From: Euryodendron excelsum
Lineage: Eukaryota > Streptophyta > Magnoliopsida > Ericales > Pentaphylacaceae
NCBI GenBank assembly: GCA_033060915.1
Contig: CM065394.1
Coordinates: 24,958,501 to 25,022,500, forward strand
DNA: 64,000 nt
Direction of reading: 5' to 3'
Of the stretch, positions 9,606-21,180 are shown piece by piece; within the stretch, counting starts at the first letter, position 1; each line of letters opens with the position of its first letter. Below the pieces are notes generated by a model, which saw nothing but the letters and a program-made list of their open reading frames with translations, was not told the origin of the DNA and did not search any database. A program made the translations under genes and the position numbers.

Positions 9606-12600
9606 TTAAGTGCTCATGCCTTCAGCATAATCTTTAGCTCCGAAGACAGCAGAACCAGCAACCAAAGCATTTGCCCCAGCCTCTATAACCTGCCAGCATC
9701 ATAGCAATTACTAATGACTACTTAGAGCATGTCATTAATTGTGCCAGTTGTATACATAAATAATGAAAGGGTTTTTGGATACAAATTTTCATGCATTATT
9801 GAAAGACAATCTGCTCTGGTCCAATCAGTTATCATGAGACGCGTTTTCTTTATAACTTAAATTGAACATAAAACCATTTAAATAGATAAAACAGGAAATG
9901 AGAAAATTGATTCTCAGTTACCACTGAAAAAAGCATCCTACAACTTTCACGGTTAATGTTCAAGAAAAGAAAGAAGGTCTATTTAGTTCTTGAGAAAGCG
10001 TGTAGAAAACCTGTAGGCAAGGAATTTTGATTCATGAAATGTGACATGAAGCAGCATTAGCTATATGCTATTTCATGTTCAACCCTTCAAACATGCTAAA
10101 TCGGAGATGCACCATCCAGACACCATTTGAATATTCAAGACTACAATAATAAAGGTGGAAAAATAATTATAACTTGCTTGGCAATGAAAAGAATCCTCCC
10201 AGCAGTAGATACTAGTTGGGGCCAGATCTCCACATTAGAAAAAAGACCATATGATACTGAATCGCGAACCTTATATGCATTTTTGGGACCAACTCCACCG
10301 TCTACTTCTATCCATGGGTTCACCCCCTGCAAAACAAAGACAGAATGTTACTGTATGCTTTTGTTGTAAGGATTGCACAAGAATAAGAATGCAATACCTT
10401 CTCTACACACATTCTGCTTAAATCTGAGATTTTCTTAACTTGGCTCTCAATAAAGCCCTGCCCACCAAATCCAGGGTTCACCGACATGATCAAGACCAGA
10501 TCAACCACTGTTAACAAGCAAAGAACATCATCTTCACAATTCTATCCATTTGACCACATGAAACTTAAATGATAACATGAAGACTTTCTGGCACTGATAT
10601 CTTCTCTGCGAAGCTGTTAAGATGAAAGTGTAGGGCACCCTGGAAAATATTGAATTTTGTTTGCACAAAAGGGGAGTAAGCTTGCTACATTAAATTACAA
10701 CAATGTTGTCTCTCCATTTACACGATAACAATGTTCTTGTTAATGGAATCTACATTAAATCATATTCTGATTACACACATATTTCGTTCCGCCACTCTAA
10801 TGGCTGTCTGCATACCGATCTCTTCCAGTTATGTTAACCCAATTTGCTATTATGCTTATTCATCTACGTTGACGATAAGTAACCATGATCACCTTTTCTT
10901 TTCTTTTCTTTTTTTCCCTTAATATGTAGTATAGTTGCTGTAAAGGGGAACGACACGGAAACAAAAGCGTGAAACTTGGTTAAAAAATTATGGGAAACGG
11001 GAAAGCTAGGTGATATAAAATTAAATAGGATATTTATAACAAAATTTATTAAGAATCTTTAAAAAAATAAACATAAAGTATTAGAATACTTTCATAGTCA
11101 AGTAAAATACTAATATTATAGAATCTCTATGGAATCTATTACAATAATTATATAGTAAAAAAATAAGATTTGAGGGCATGAAAATACTATAAATTATGAG
11201 AAGCGAGTTTCTAAGGAGTTTCCATGACACTTTCTCAGAGTTTTTGACAAGTTCCTTTAAATTATGTGGGAGTTTCATAAACTTTTTCAATAAGTTTCCT
11301 TCAAAAATTTCATAAGAATTTCGTCTCCGTACTGGAAGTGAGTTTCCCTCTCAAGGAGAGTTTCCTGATAACACATAGCCCATTAACAGAGGTAAGATAT
11401 GATTCAAACAAAAAAACTATCTAGAAAAAAGGACATCAGCAGAGACGATCCTTCTCTGAGAATTGTGTTTAAAAACTTTAGCACAAGGACTACCTTGGTG
11501 AAGAAACAGATCTTACCATCAAGGACATATTCTATTGTACTTAGTGGGGTACCAGGATTTAAGACAACTCCAGCTTTGGCTCCCAGATCTTTAATCTGAA
11601 TCATAAACAAAGATGGACTGATCAAAGGAAATACATAGTAGCAAGGAAACAGAGATATCAGTCTCCACTTAGGAATAAATGCGAAAACAAGTGTATCAAA
11701 GCTGGAATAAATAAGCATACAAGAAGTCAACTTTGTGCCACAAGCATTAGATGCAACCTAACAACATATGAACATTCCTAAGAGTTTTTGAAGTATATCA
11801 AAGCCGGAATAAATGTCTACACTGGAAGTCCGTTTTGTGCCATAAGCATCAATTTGAAACAAAAAGCAGAAGACCATTTCTAACAGAAACAATGATTTGG
11901 TTCCTCCATAATCATAATTAATCCGACAAGATTTGGTCAATTTAGATAACATCACAGATGCATCTTCACCATGGAATTAAATATAAAAAAAAACCTAGTG
12001 TTGTAACACCTCCTGGCATGCAGAGGACCAACTAGCATCCTAAAGGGATATTCTGGTTTGACCATGTTCTACCCAAGGTCCCAAGTCCTACCCAGCTTCT
12101 ACTGACTCCCTTAGTCCATAAGTGAAAAGCAAAAAATCGTAACCCCTATTAGTGGAAACAAAATGCTTCATTAAGTTGGACTATAGGTGTAAAATCCATG
12201 CATTCATTAGAAGCATTTAGTTTAATTAGGCATTAATTATCTTAATCAAGGTGCTTGTGTGACATGGTTTAGTGTCCATAATCTTTTTGTATTTGCATTT
12301 ATAGTTAAATGTGATTAATTAATTTAATCGGGGATTAATTATTACTAATCAAGGTGCTAGGTGTCCTAATGTTTAACTGTCACATAGGTGTGTGCTTCAT
12401 CTACATCATAGATGTGTGTTTGACATGTGTAATATTAGATACAAGATTATATCTATAGCTATTGAATCAAAAGAAGATAGGAAAGAGAAGGGAGGTGCTT
12501 GTGTAGTAAAAAGTGTTTGGTAAAAAAGGAAGTGTGAGAAAAGAAGAGAAAGAGAAGAGATTGAAGGAGAAGGTTGTGTACCCTTTGCTTGAGGTAAGAA

Positions 12601-15600
12601 ATAAGTTTTATGTTTGTATTTATTTCATTGAATTGGTTAGAAATCTCTTAAAAGGTAGTTTATGTTAAGAATTGCATGTTGGGAGATTGAGTCTAATTAT
12701 GTTGTTGGAAAGTCTAGAGATTGATGAAGAGATGTGAATTATTATGAATTATGCAGCATAAGTCAAGAGGAGATTTGCAAGTTCATGCTTCCATGTAGTT
12801 GATTGTGATGAATGCTAAGAATTTTAATTTTTCTTATGTTTGAATATTTATAGGTCAACACTTTTTATTTGGGTGTCTACACTTTTGTCCAGAGAGTTTC
12901 TATTTTAAAGTACGTAAGTTGAGGTGTTGACACTTTTTCAGAGGTGTTAACACATTTGCATTCATTATTTCATTTTGAGCATTCTGTCCCTAGGGGTTGA
13001 CACCTTTCTTCAAGGTGTCGACACTTTTCAGACAATTTTGCACACTGTTTTCAAAGGTCGACACCTGTGACCGGAGGGGTCGTTACCTTGTGTCTGAGGG
13101 GTTGACACCTATGTTTTAAGAGTTGACACCTAGGGTTAGGGAGTCGGCACTTTGTTACAGGTGTTAACACTTCTTCTTTAAGTTTCTAATCTATCATTTG
13201 TAGGTGTCATCTCTTATAATAAGGAGTTATGAGTTATGTACTTCTATGCATTGTGTCCATTTGTAATGATACATGATTTCGGGAGGTGATTGGAATAAGA
13301 TTGAACTTGAATCATATTAGGCATGCATTTAAACGCAAGAACATGTGAATGTGGAGTAATTACTCATTGCATTATATGATTTGGCTTATGTTAGGTCCAA
13401 GGAGTCCAACGCTCACTTCAGCTTCGTCTAAGGGTTAGCGAGATCTAGAATTAGATAGCTTTTGGTGTAAGGTAAGTATATGGAATTATATGAATTGAAA
13501 ACTTAACTATTCTATAATTATGAATCTTATGTTTCTTTATAGAAATGGAATGGTTCTGTTTATGAAAGTGATTTTGTGAAAAAATTTTAGTTATTGGATC
13601 AAGTATGTTTCTTTAAGTGCAATGATGGATTCATGCTATTATAGTCTTGTTTACTTGGCTTCTGGGCTTAATAGGGAAATGTGTTTGCTTGGCTTCCTGG
13701 CTTAATAAAGAAGTGGATGCGTTGCTTCGAAAAGAATCCCTACCATTGGCAATATAATGAATGGCCCTTGACTCCGCCAACATAAATAGTTAAGCCGATA
13801 ATCAGGGTAATAGTACAGTTATAGCTTTGGTTGAAGGATTATCGACCCTTGGCTATGTGGAATGAGTTTGTTGAACCCAAAACAAATGTTGATTATAGTT
13901 CGATTTCAAAGCAAATATATTTCATTCATAGATCAAATTATATTCTTATTATGGATGATTTCAATTGAAAGTTCTTTGAGAAGGTTATTTGAACTTAATC
14001 TTGATCCATAACTATTTTACATGTTTTCTATTTATATGGTTTTGATATACTCACTAAGTGCGTTGTTTGCTTACCTATTCTATAAGAATACATTTCAGGT
14101 GTGCAGCACTAGAAGTGGTCCACTGAGCAATTGAAGTCTTAGAGAAGTGGAGTTTTGTGAGCAGTACTCAATGCTTATTTTGTCATCTTGTAATGAGATA
14201 TTTGGTATATTATTGTACATATGTTGTGGGTTGTGGACTATTGGTTCAACGTGTGATACCTCGATGTTTTGTAACTGAGTATAATGATGTCTTGACGTGT
14301 GTATTATGGTACTTTGATATCTGGCAATGGTTTGTCTTTTCATTCTGTCTTTAATAAGGTTATTTGTCATAAGTTTTGTGTGGGAGTTAGTAGGTTTTGC
14401 CACGCATTATTTCAGGGGTAGACATTTAACCACCTAGGATGGGCGTGACAATAGGGTTCACTTTCTTACATGAATAGAAAAGGAAGCTCTCTTTGACTTT
14501 CAAAGTATAGAAGCATAATAGATTGCGTTTTTTTTTTTTTCCCTTCTAAGATGCTAGTCAAATTAACCTATATTACAACAGAATATGTAAGCACAAGTTT
14601 AGAGAGAAAACTTTACCTGATTAACCGTACGATGCAAATGGATGGTGGAAGATTGCTCACAGTGGACGCTGACTATGTCAGCTCCTGCTTTCACAAAATC
14701 AGGAACTCGCTGCTCTGGTTCAACAATCATCTGCAATCATTTTGTTCACATTAGCTAGGATATTCTGGACCAATGCAGACCTGACAAAGAACTAATTAGG
14801 ACATGAAAATTGAAGAATACCAAATGCACATCCAATGGAAGATCTGTTACAGGGCGCAATGCATCAACCACAAGAGGTCCAATTGTTATATTTGGAACAA
14901 AACGACCATCCATTACATCAACATGAATCCAGTCGCAACCTGCTAGCTCCACTGCTTTTACCTAGATATATAATAGTCAGACTCTAGCACCCACAAAGGA
15001 TCAACCTACAATCTCAAATTATTACAGCTTGAGGAAATATAGATACAGAAATTAAAAGATGATCTTAAAAACTTTATTGACGAAAAGCAACTGGCAGAAA
15101 ACTTGGAGGAAAGGGTCACTAGCAGAATAATTAATTTTAACTATAGAATGTGCTAATGACTTTAGCATGTTCCAAATGCCAAAAAAAAAAAAAACAAGCT
15201 TATGCAATAGAATACAGCATCATCAACATGCTGCATTGTAAATGAGAATCATACTCCTAGCACTAAACCTTGAGTTAGTACTTTTAGAAGCACAGATTAA
15301 AAATACAAAATAGAACCTGCTCTCCCAACTTTGAAAAATTAGCAGAGAGAATTGATGGAGAAACAATGATGTCGCTTTTTGAGAATTTGTCCACGCGAGA
15401 GCTTGCCTTCACTATAGTTCGAAACTTTCTCCTGGATTCATACATAAACCAAACAATATCAGAAATGGATGCAAGATCCCCTGAAAGAGCTTAAGGAGCA
15501 ACTAACTAGCACCATGCAGAAAATAATCCCCCATTTTTTGACTAGCACGTACTTGCGAAATCAAATGTAATTTGACAAGTAACAAAAGGAAAAGGTTGAC

Positions 15601-18126
15601 CACATTTCCATGTTATTATCTCACAAAGCAAAATACATCTAAGAAAAAGTTTTGGAGCTCCTACTCACTCGATCGTATGGTAACTAAAGCCTCAAATAGA
15701 ACAATACCTCAATATTTGAGGAGTTTAACTGTTCATGGTAATTAGATGGGGTCATCTTATTAAAGAATTGGGAAACGGTGGAAGAATTTCTTCTCCTATT
15801 GCGGAAAGATTAAAAATTAAAACCCATCATTCCATATGAGATTAGATATCTAGATAAGTAGATATAGAGCTAAACACAACATTGCAAAGTCTAAAATATG
15901 TGAAAGGTCTAAGTATGGGTAAATAACAAAGTCAGCGTATATGATCATAAAACATATATTTTAGTAAAACACAAACACCCACACATGCATTTATTTTTCT
16001 TCACAGAACTAAGACCCTGGTAAGTCCTCCTAAACATAGCCTAGTAACTTGAAGGGCAGAAACTTGATTTTTCGAAAATTGAGATGGACACAAAGAAATG
16101 GAATAAACAGCTAGCGTAGGATTGTTAATCAATCCTTTGATAGACACCCTCCTTTCAAATGAGGAAAGTAAACGTACTCAGAACAAGTAACATTATCCTG
16201 GAATTTATATTTAAAAAAAATGCAGAATGCACAGAAGAAGATAAATAATGCATAGAAGTTTCCTTTTTGAAAAAGAATGGTACTCAGCAGAGCTGCTGGG
16301 ATTCTTAAAAGCACACGAGTTCTAGTTCCCTTTGGGAAGAAAATGAAAGTATATGTTAACTGTGGGTCAAACAAATACGGGCCCAAACCATTTTAGCAAG
16401 CCCAAGTCGATTGGCACTGCTAAGTTGGGCTTGGGGCAGCCCAAGGGTAAGTATTTCGCCATAGGCCCAGGTTATTTTGTCCGCCCAAACTGAGGTCCTC
16501 TTAGCCCAGCTTAGAGGCGTAATCATGCAGAGTGACAGAGTATTAAATAAAGAATAGACCCGCATTGAATGCGGAGGAGGCACTGCACACAACCGACGAC
16601 GCTCACGTCCGGTCAGTCAAGCTCTAACAAAGCGATACAGGAGAAATTATGTCCGATCAGCCGGCTCTAACCAGCATAGACCTAAGTAATGAGTCATGAT
16701 TATCGAGTAGGCTCAACAGAGAGCGCCACATTATAAATACTAGAGCTAAGAGAGAGCAAGGTATGATCATTCTTACTAAATCATATACACTTGTGAATTC
16801 TACTCCATTCTCGGAGAAGCTAGCTAACTTGACCGTCGGAGTGTGATCGGCCCAAAGAGGGTTGACCCATTCTAACTCCTTTGTCTCTCTACAGCAGGTT
16901 GGAGACTCATCGATATTGATTTGAGTTATCGGTCAGGCCTTCCCAGAAATCCCACTTACATTAACTATAGAAGTTTTCCACAAAAGCAAATACATCTTTG
17001 GGACACAATGAGATTGAGTACGAACTTTCTAGTGCAAACACCAAGAATTGTCAAATCACATCTTTAAAGTTTATATTTCATGAGAAATACTTGAACAAGG
17101 ATAAAGCCAAATTGTTGCACCCAGATACAGACACTGCTGATAGAATTGAAGAGGTAGATATGACAGAAAACTGTCTGAGAATTTTGGAGACTACATGGAT
17201 AAACTAGTGTAACTTTTTGAGGTTTAGGGAATCCTTTCAATGAAATTACTCCATGATGATTGAAGTTGGGCAATTGTTCAGTGAACTTATTGAGAATGTT
17301 GTTCAGTGCATCTGTTCCAACCACCAAAACAAAGGAATAAAGGTAAAAACAGCAGAACAGATATATATATGTTTTTGTATTCATTTGTTGTCGTATTTTA
17401 CTTCATCATGCAAGTAAGAATTTGCCCACAAATTCCATAAAAATTCAAAGCCCTGTGGCAATACCTGTCTAGCTCTTGCAGGAAATCATGACTCAGTCTA
17501 CCATTACAGTGAAGTTCAGTTTAGCATTTTCACAAATATTGAATTAGCGAAACTCAAAGAAACCATTCATTCATCTGTACACAAACATGTCATTCGAGTA
17601 AGAGGTTAATACACTTGGTGAACTTAACTATATGGATCACAAAGCTTTCTATTTCAAATTTCCTAAAATTTAGCGCATTAATTCAACTTTTTTGAGTTCT
17701 AGCTAAGCAAAAATGATCCTTAAAGTTCATAAGAACAGGCTCAATACCCCAAAACAGAGTAACTTCATTTGATCAATACCTGATATTACAAACTGCAATT
17801 ATAATTCAAGCACTTCAATGGAAGTCAAAAGAACCCATTTGGTTTCTCTACTTGGTTTTTTCAAACCAGCACCTAATCAGTATGGTTTTTCAGTCTTCAA
17901 AACTCCATAGAAGCCATAGTTTATGAAACACGCACATAGGTATGTATATAGAAAGAAACAATATCTGAGAAATACGGAGATCTCATCAAATCGGACAATA
18001 TTAGTACCTCGTAAAGGTGAGAGAATTGGGATGAGAAAGAGATTGCTTTTGAAGCCTAAGAACCACACAAAACCCATTGATCTGGGACTGGACCAGGGTT
18101 GACGAACCCAACGAAGCTGTTGCCAT
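9606..18126 (-). CDS. RPE: Ribulose-phosphate 3-epimerase, chloroplast type
   Basis: Interconverts ribulose 5-phosphate and xylulose 5-phosphate in the Calvin cycle and the oxidative pentose phosphate pathway (EC 5.1.3.1). Eight exons, all joins in frame: 18126-18008, 15431-15317, 14961-14821, 14730-14617, 11595-11517, 10507-10398, 10326-10270 and 9689-9606, giving 272 residues. Exon 1 encodes a Ser/Thr-rich plastid transit peptide ([10 protein letters not shown]...). The TIM-barrel core follows: [30 protein letters not shown] and DVHLMIVEPEQ, with metal-binding His/Asp; [28 protein letters not shown]; and [14 protein letters not shown] with the catalytic Asp. The C-terminus ends DYAEGMST, about a dozen residues shorter than usual and lacking the normal KGIKTSKRP-like tail; see the finding on a possible GC-AG intron. 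Two LTR insertions enlarge introns 1 and 4. Core and plastid targeting are clear. Confidence 0.95.
11690..11850. repeat. Diverged tandem duplication in epimerase intron 4
   Basis: Two segments about 100 bp apart (about 11694-11746 and 11792-11850) share ATCAAAGC.GGAATAAAT, then a similar TTTGTGCCA.AAGCAT, with scattered differences. Noncoding intronic sequence. Confidence 0.55.
12002..14450 (+). mobile_element. Solo LTR of a Ty3/gypsy element in epimerase intron 4
   Basis: About 2.45 kb that starts TGTAACACCTCC and ends GGGCGTGACA, the TG...CA ends of a plant gypsy LTR. Internally it has a TATA-like TATTTATAGG near 12846, followed by an array of short palindromes. The 13740-13870 stretch (GTTAAGCCGATAATC... 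GGTTATCGACCC) resembles plant Del/Tekay-type LTRs. There is no gag, pol or primer binding site, so it is read as a solo LTR. Immediate flanks (AGTGT and ATAGG) do not match, so the target duplication has decayed or the boundaries are off by a few bases. Confidence 0.6.
12853..13170 (+). repeat. Array of GGTGTYGACACC-type palindromes
   Basis: About ten imperfect copies of a dyad with core GTYGAC or GTTAAC. Good copies are GGTGTTGACAC (12923), GGTGTTAACAC (12943), GGGGTTGACACC (12993), GGTGTCGACAC (13014), AGGTCGACACCT (13055), GGTTGACACC (about 13100) and GGTGTTAACAC (13160). Spacing is irregular, so this is not a simple tandem repeat. Confidence 0.8.
16361..16960 (+). mobile_element. 600-bp solo LTR with perfect 5-bp target duplication in epimerase intron 1
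   Basis: Begins TGTGGGTCAA and ends CCCACTTACA (TG...CA). It is flanked on both sides by TTAAC (16356-16360 and 16961-16965). A TATA box TATAAATA lies at 16732-16739, and a GACCGTCGGAGTG motif about 90 bases later is common in the R/U5 part of plant LTRs. No internal domain, so it is a solo LTR; family unassigned. Orientation follows the TATA box and is opposite to the host gene. Confidence 0.85.
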
Positions 18127-20039
18127 TCTCTCTCTCTCGATTACGGGCGACGCCTTAACGGTTAGGTGGTGAGAGCAAGTTTGGTAATTTTATTGTCCTT
18201 CTCTCTTCCGCTAACCAATCTTTCAGCTCAGAGATTCGGGAAAACGACACAAAATCCCCGAGGAAATTCACAATAACTTACGCGGTTGACAAGTGTCAGA
18301 TTGTGGGGCTGTTTTGCTTATCTGCAATGGTTGGTCTATGTGTAACTGACTCGTACGGCCGCCGATTTATGAAAGTTTGAATGTATGTTATTTACTTAGT
18401 ACTTATATTTAGGGGTTTTTTTTTAAATTTGTTTAGATGGATGGTTTAAAAAAATAATTTATATTTAATTATATTTTTTAAAAAAATTATTTTTAAAAAT
18501 AATTTTTAAAAAATAATTTATAACTTATAGTTTATGACTTATAAGCTAATTGACCAAATACTCCATTAAATTAAATCCTGCTCGGTCCTTTATAGAAAAA
18601 TTTTACCTTGTACCCTGCTTTAAACTAGTTATGGGTTCAACTTATCCATTCTATTTTCGTTTCACTTAAGCTAATCAAGATTAGGGTTAAAAATGGGTTA
18701 AACACACCTACTAGATTCAAAATTTTTCATTTTTGTATCTACGCTCCAAATCCTTCTTATTAAAGGCAAGGTGAAATAGAATTTTAATTTTTTTAGTTAA
18801 ATAGTCATCCCTAAACAATATTAATTTGTTATTATTAGAGAAATTTTTAATAAAAAAATAATATATAACAAAATTTAATAAGCATGAGTATTGTAAAACA
18901 TCATATCATCTGATTTCTGAACCTTTTTCTAACCGATGAATGGTTTTGTTTTGTTGTTTTCTCCAACCAAAAGCTTTTGTGCCTACATAAGGGAATGAGT
19001 TAGTTTCAGCTTACAAACCAACATAACAAAGAAGAATGTATGGTATTTTTGGTTGCTTGGCAAAGCATGGAGGAGTGAAAAGAAAATGTTTAGTGCATCA
19101 TAAAGGGTTTTTTTTTTTTTTTTTTCACTTGCAAGTGTTAGGCCTTGGTGGACTACTCCTCGTGCTCGTACTACATTTACACAAAAATACATAAATTTCA
19201 TACATTATATGAATTATAGTTACCAACAAGAAGATGTGACTTAATTTGAAATGAGGCTGAGTTTTTGTGAGTTTGAGATGTCAAAATAATTTAAATGGTT
19301 TGGCTTAATCGGTTGTTAAGTGGCTTGGCTTTCCATAAAAAATATATAAAAATTTTCTATAGGTCTGCCACCCCATATAGGGTTGGGCAATCGGTGGATT
19401 CGTATCACAAGTTTAGGCTTTGGTCCACGATTGTTTAGGACTTACATTTCACATTGGGATGTTGGATGCGTATATTTGTATAAGTCTCTACTTAACTTTT
19501 TATTTTAATGGGTTGTTAAGTGGCTTGGTTTTCTATCAATAAAAAAAAAAATGTCGAAAAACAATTAACTCAACCGCTAAAGTCGAAACTATCGTATGGT
19601 TTAATGTCTCATTTTAGTTATTGTTTTGCACTCAAGTTATTATTTTCATTTACCTCTTAAATATTTGACCTTGTTAAATTAATAACATGCCATAAGAAGA
19701 TAATATTTGAACTATATGATTTAAGCAGGTGACTACAAGGGCTTGCAAGTAAATATTTTTTTTGTATCTTAACTTTTAGGTTGGGTCTTTGTATTTAAAA
19801 GAACAGATACAAAAAAAGAAAAAAGAAATGCTGCAACTTAATTGGATTATATTTACGTTGTTGCATGTGGATTTACTTGCTGTGTAGATTTCTTGCTTCT
19901 CCGTAAAAACAGAAGGGAAAAAAAATTCCAGTGAGTAGTAAGTGCCATTGGTATTATCAATTCCACTATGATTTTTACCCTTCATGTTTACTTAAGGTTT
20001 GAATTTGAGTGAACTATCATACCACTGAATACCACCGAG
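18127..20039. other. Intergenic region upstream of the epimerase gene
   Basis: The first 200 bases hold the epimerase 5'UTR and promoter (CT-rich leader on the coding strand). The segment 18410-18570 is very AT-rich, with inverted AATTATTTTT/AAAAATAATT and an ATAAGCTAATTGACCAAATAC edge as in degraded plant MITEs. A sequence near 19300 (GGTTGTTAAGTGGCTTGG) recurs near 19510. No gene seen. Confidence 0.45.
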
Positions 20040-20335
20040 TTGTGGGATCTTCAATGTTACTTGGAATCAGCTTGCGCTCGACATCCCACCCCTGTTGACA
20101 TTGAGTATGATGTGTCGGTAGTTATAAACCTCATATTAACCGGAGACCAGCCACCTAGCCTACGAAAACCATTATAAAAGATTGTTGTGAGCTCTTGCAA
20201 AGATCTTGGTAATGACAATTGATCCATACCTATATAGAAGTCAACGTATGCGGATTGGTTAGCTCGAGAAGTCCGCAACTACCCTACCAAACTAGTTGAG
20301 TTAGATTTCTCTCTCAGGCTATGTTTGTTTGGGAA
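20040..20335 (+). pseudogene. Remnant of a retroelement RNase H domain
   Basis: One plus-strand frame reads, with stops, IEYDVSVVINLILTGDQPPS... then YADWLAREVRNYPTKLVEL. This fits the plant LINE-type RNase H pattern: an Asp-containing strand followed by V-I-N-L, and the C-terminal CADxLAR helix with the catalytic Asp. The copy is short and broken by stops, and no flanking duplication was recognised. Similar in type to the RNase H domain of the LINE at 30716-32060, but not an obvious copy of it. Confidence 0.5.
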
Positions 20336-20790
20336 TATTGGGTAGGTGATTGAAAATGTTATTCATAGGGCTTACCTCGCATCATGTTTGTAAAAAAAAA
20401 CCGGAGGAGGATTATATCTTTTCCCAAAATAAAGAATAAGTCATCTCACATGAGAGTGGAATGCTCTATCCATAGGTGAGGGATAAGGTACTAAAAAATC
20501 ATTTTGTCTATCTTTCACATTTTTATATATTATTATATATATACTACATGATATTATATTAATTTTATATAATTGTTATATTAATATTTATTTTGTAGTT
20601 ATACATTATTATATTAAAATTACTTATCTTATTATTTATTCTACCTTATCTAAATATAATATAATTAATCTTCTATCACATTATAATATTACTATCACTC
20701 AACATTATTTTTTTAATATCAAAATACTACTTTATCTTCTATTTTTTTATCCCGAACAGCTGATAGGTTGGGAGCCGTGGCTCGGTGGTA

Positions 20791-20911
20791 GTTTTTTGTA
20801 GGCTTCTCATTCGATCCAAAAAAAAAATTAAAAAAAGAACATCAACCTATGTTTTTTGTAGGCTTCTCATTCGATTCAAAAAAAAAAATTAAAAAAAGAA
20901 CATCAACCTAT
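20791..20911. repeat. Two-copy 60-bp tandem repeat beside a tRNA-like (SINE-like) motif
   Basis: Units 20791-20850 and 20851-20911 each begin GTTTTTTGTAGGCTTCTCAT and end AACATCAACCTAT, with internal A runs. Just upstream, GTGGCTCGGTGGTAG (20776-20790) resembles a pol III A box, and TTCTCATTCGATYC in each unit resembles part of a B box. Possibly a degraded tRNA-derived SINE whose 3' half was duplicated. Confidence 0.6.
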
Positions 20912-20944
20912 GAATTGAAAAGGACTGGCCCAAGCCCAACCCCA

Positions 20945-20958
20945 CCCCCCCCCCCCCC
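20945..20958. repeat. C14 homopolymer
   Basis: A run of 14 C, flanked by CCCA and GCCCGC and followed by A10. The minus strand is a G-run. Sits about 380 bases upstream of the fucosyltransferase pseudogene start. Confidence 0.95.
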
Positions 20959-21160
20959 GCCCGCAAAAAAAAAATTACAGTTGTCCACATTGTGTTGGGT
21001 GAGCTTCAAAACAAAAGCCATGGGGCCGAAAGAAAGACAAAACACCCAAAGCTGCGGGCCCGAATCTTCAGTCCGCTTCAGTCTTCACCGACAACAACAT
21101 GATCGCGATGAATCAATGTATTGTTCAACCAACAGAGGAAATCAGTGTACTGACTCTTGT

Positions 21161-21180
21161 CACGTGTATATATATATAAT
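21161..21180 (+). promoter_or_regulatory. G-box next to a TATA element, upstream of the fucosyltransferase pseudogene
   Basis: CACGTG at 21161-21166 is followed at once by TATATATATATAAT. The element is about 165 bases upstream of the ATG at 21342, a plausible core promoter position. Inference from motif and position only. Confidence 0.45.

Noticed and set aside
20330..20762. A hAT-type MITE (GGCTATGTTTGTTTGGGA...ATCCCGAACAGCTGATA)
   Set aside because: Only a weak inverted match at the ends, with no flanking 8-bp duplication.
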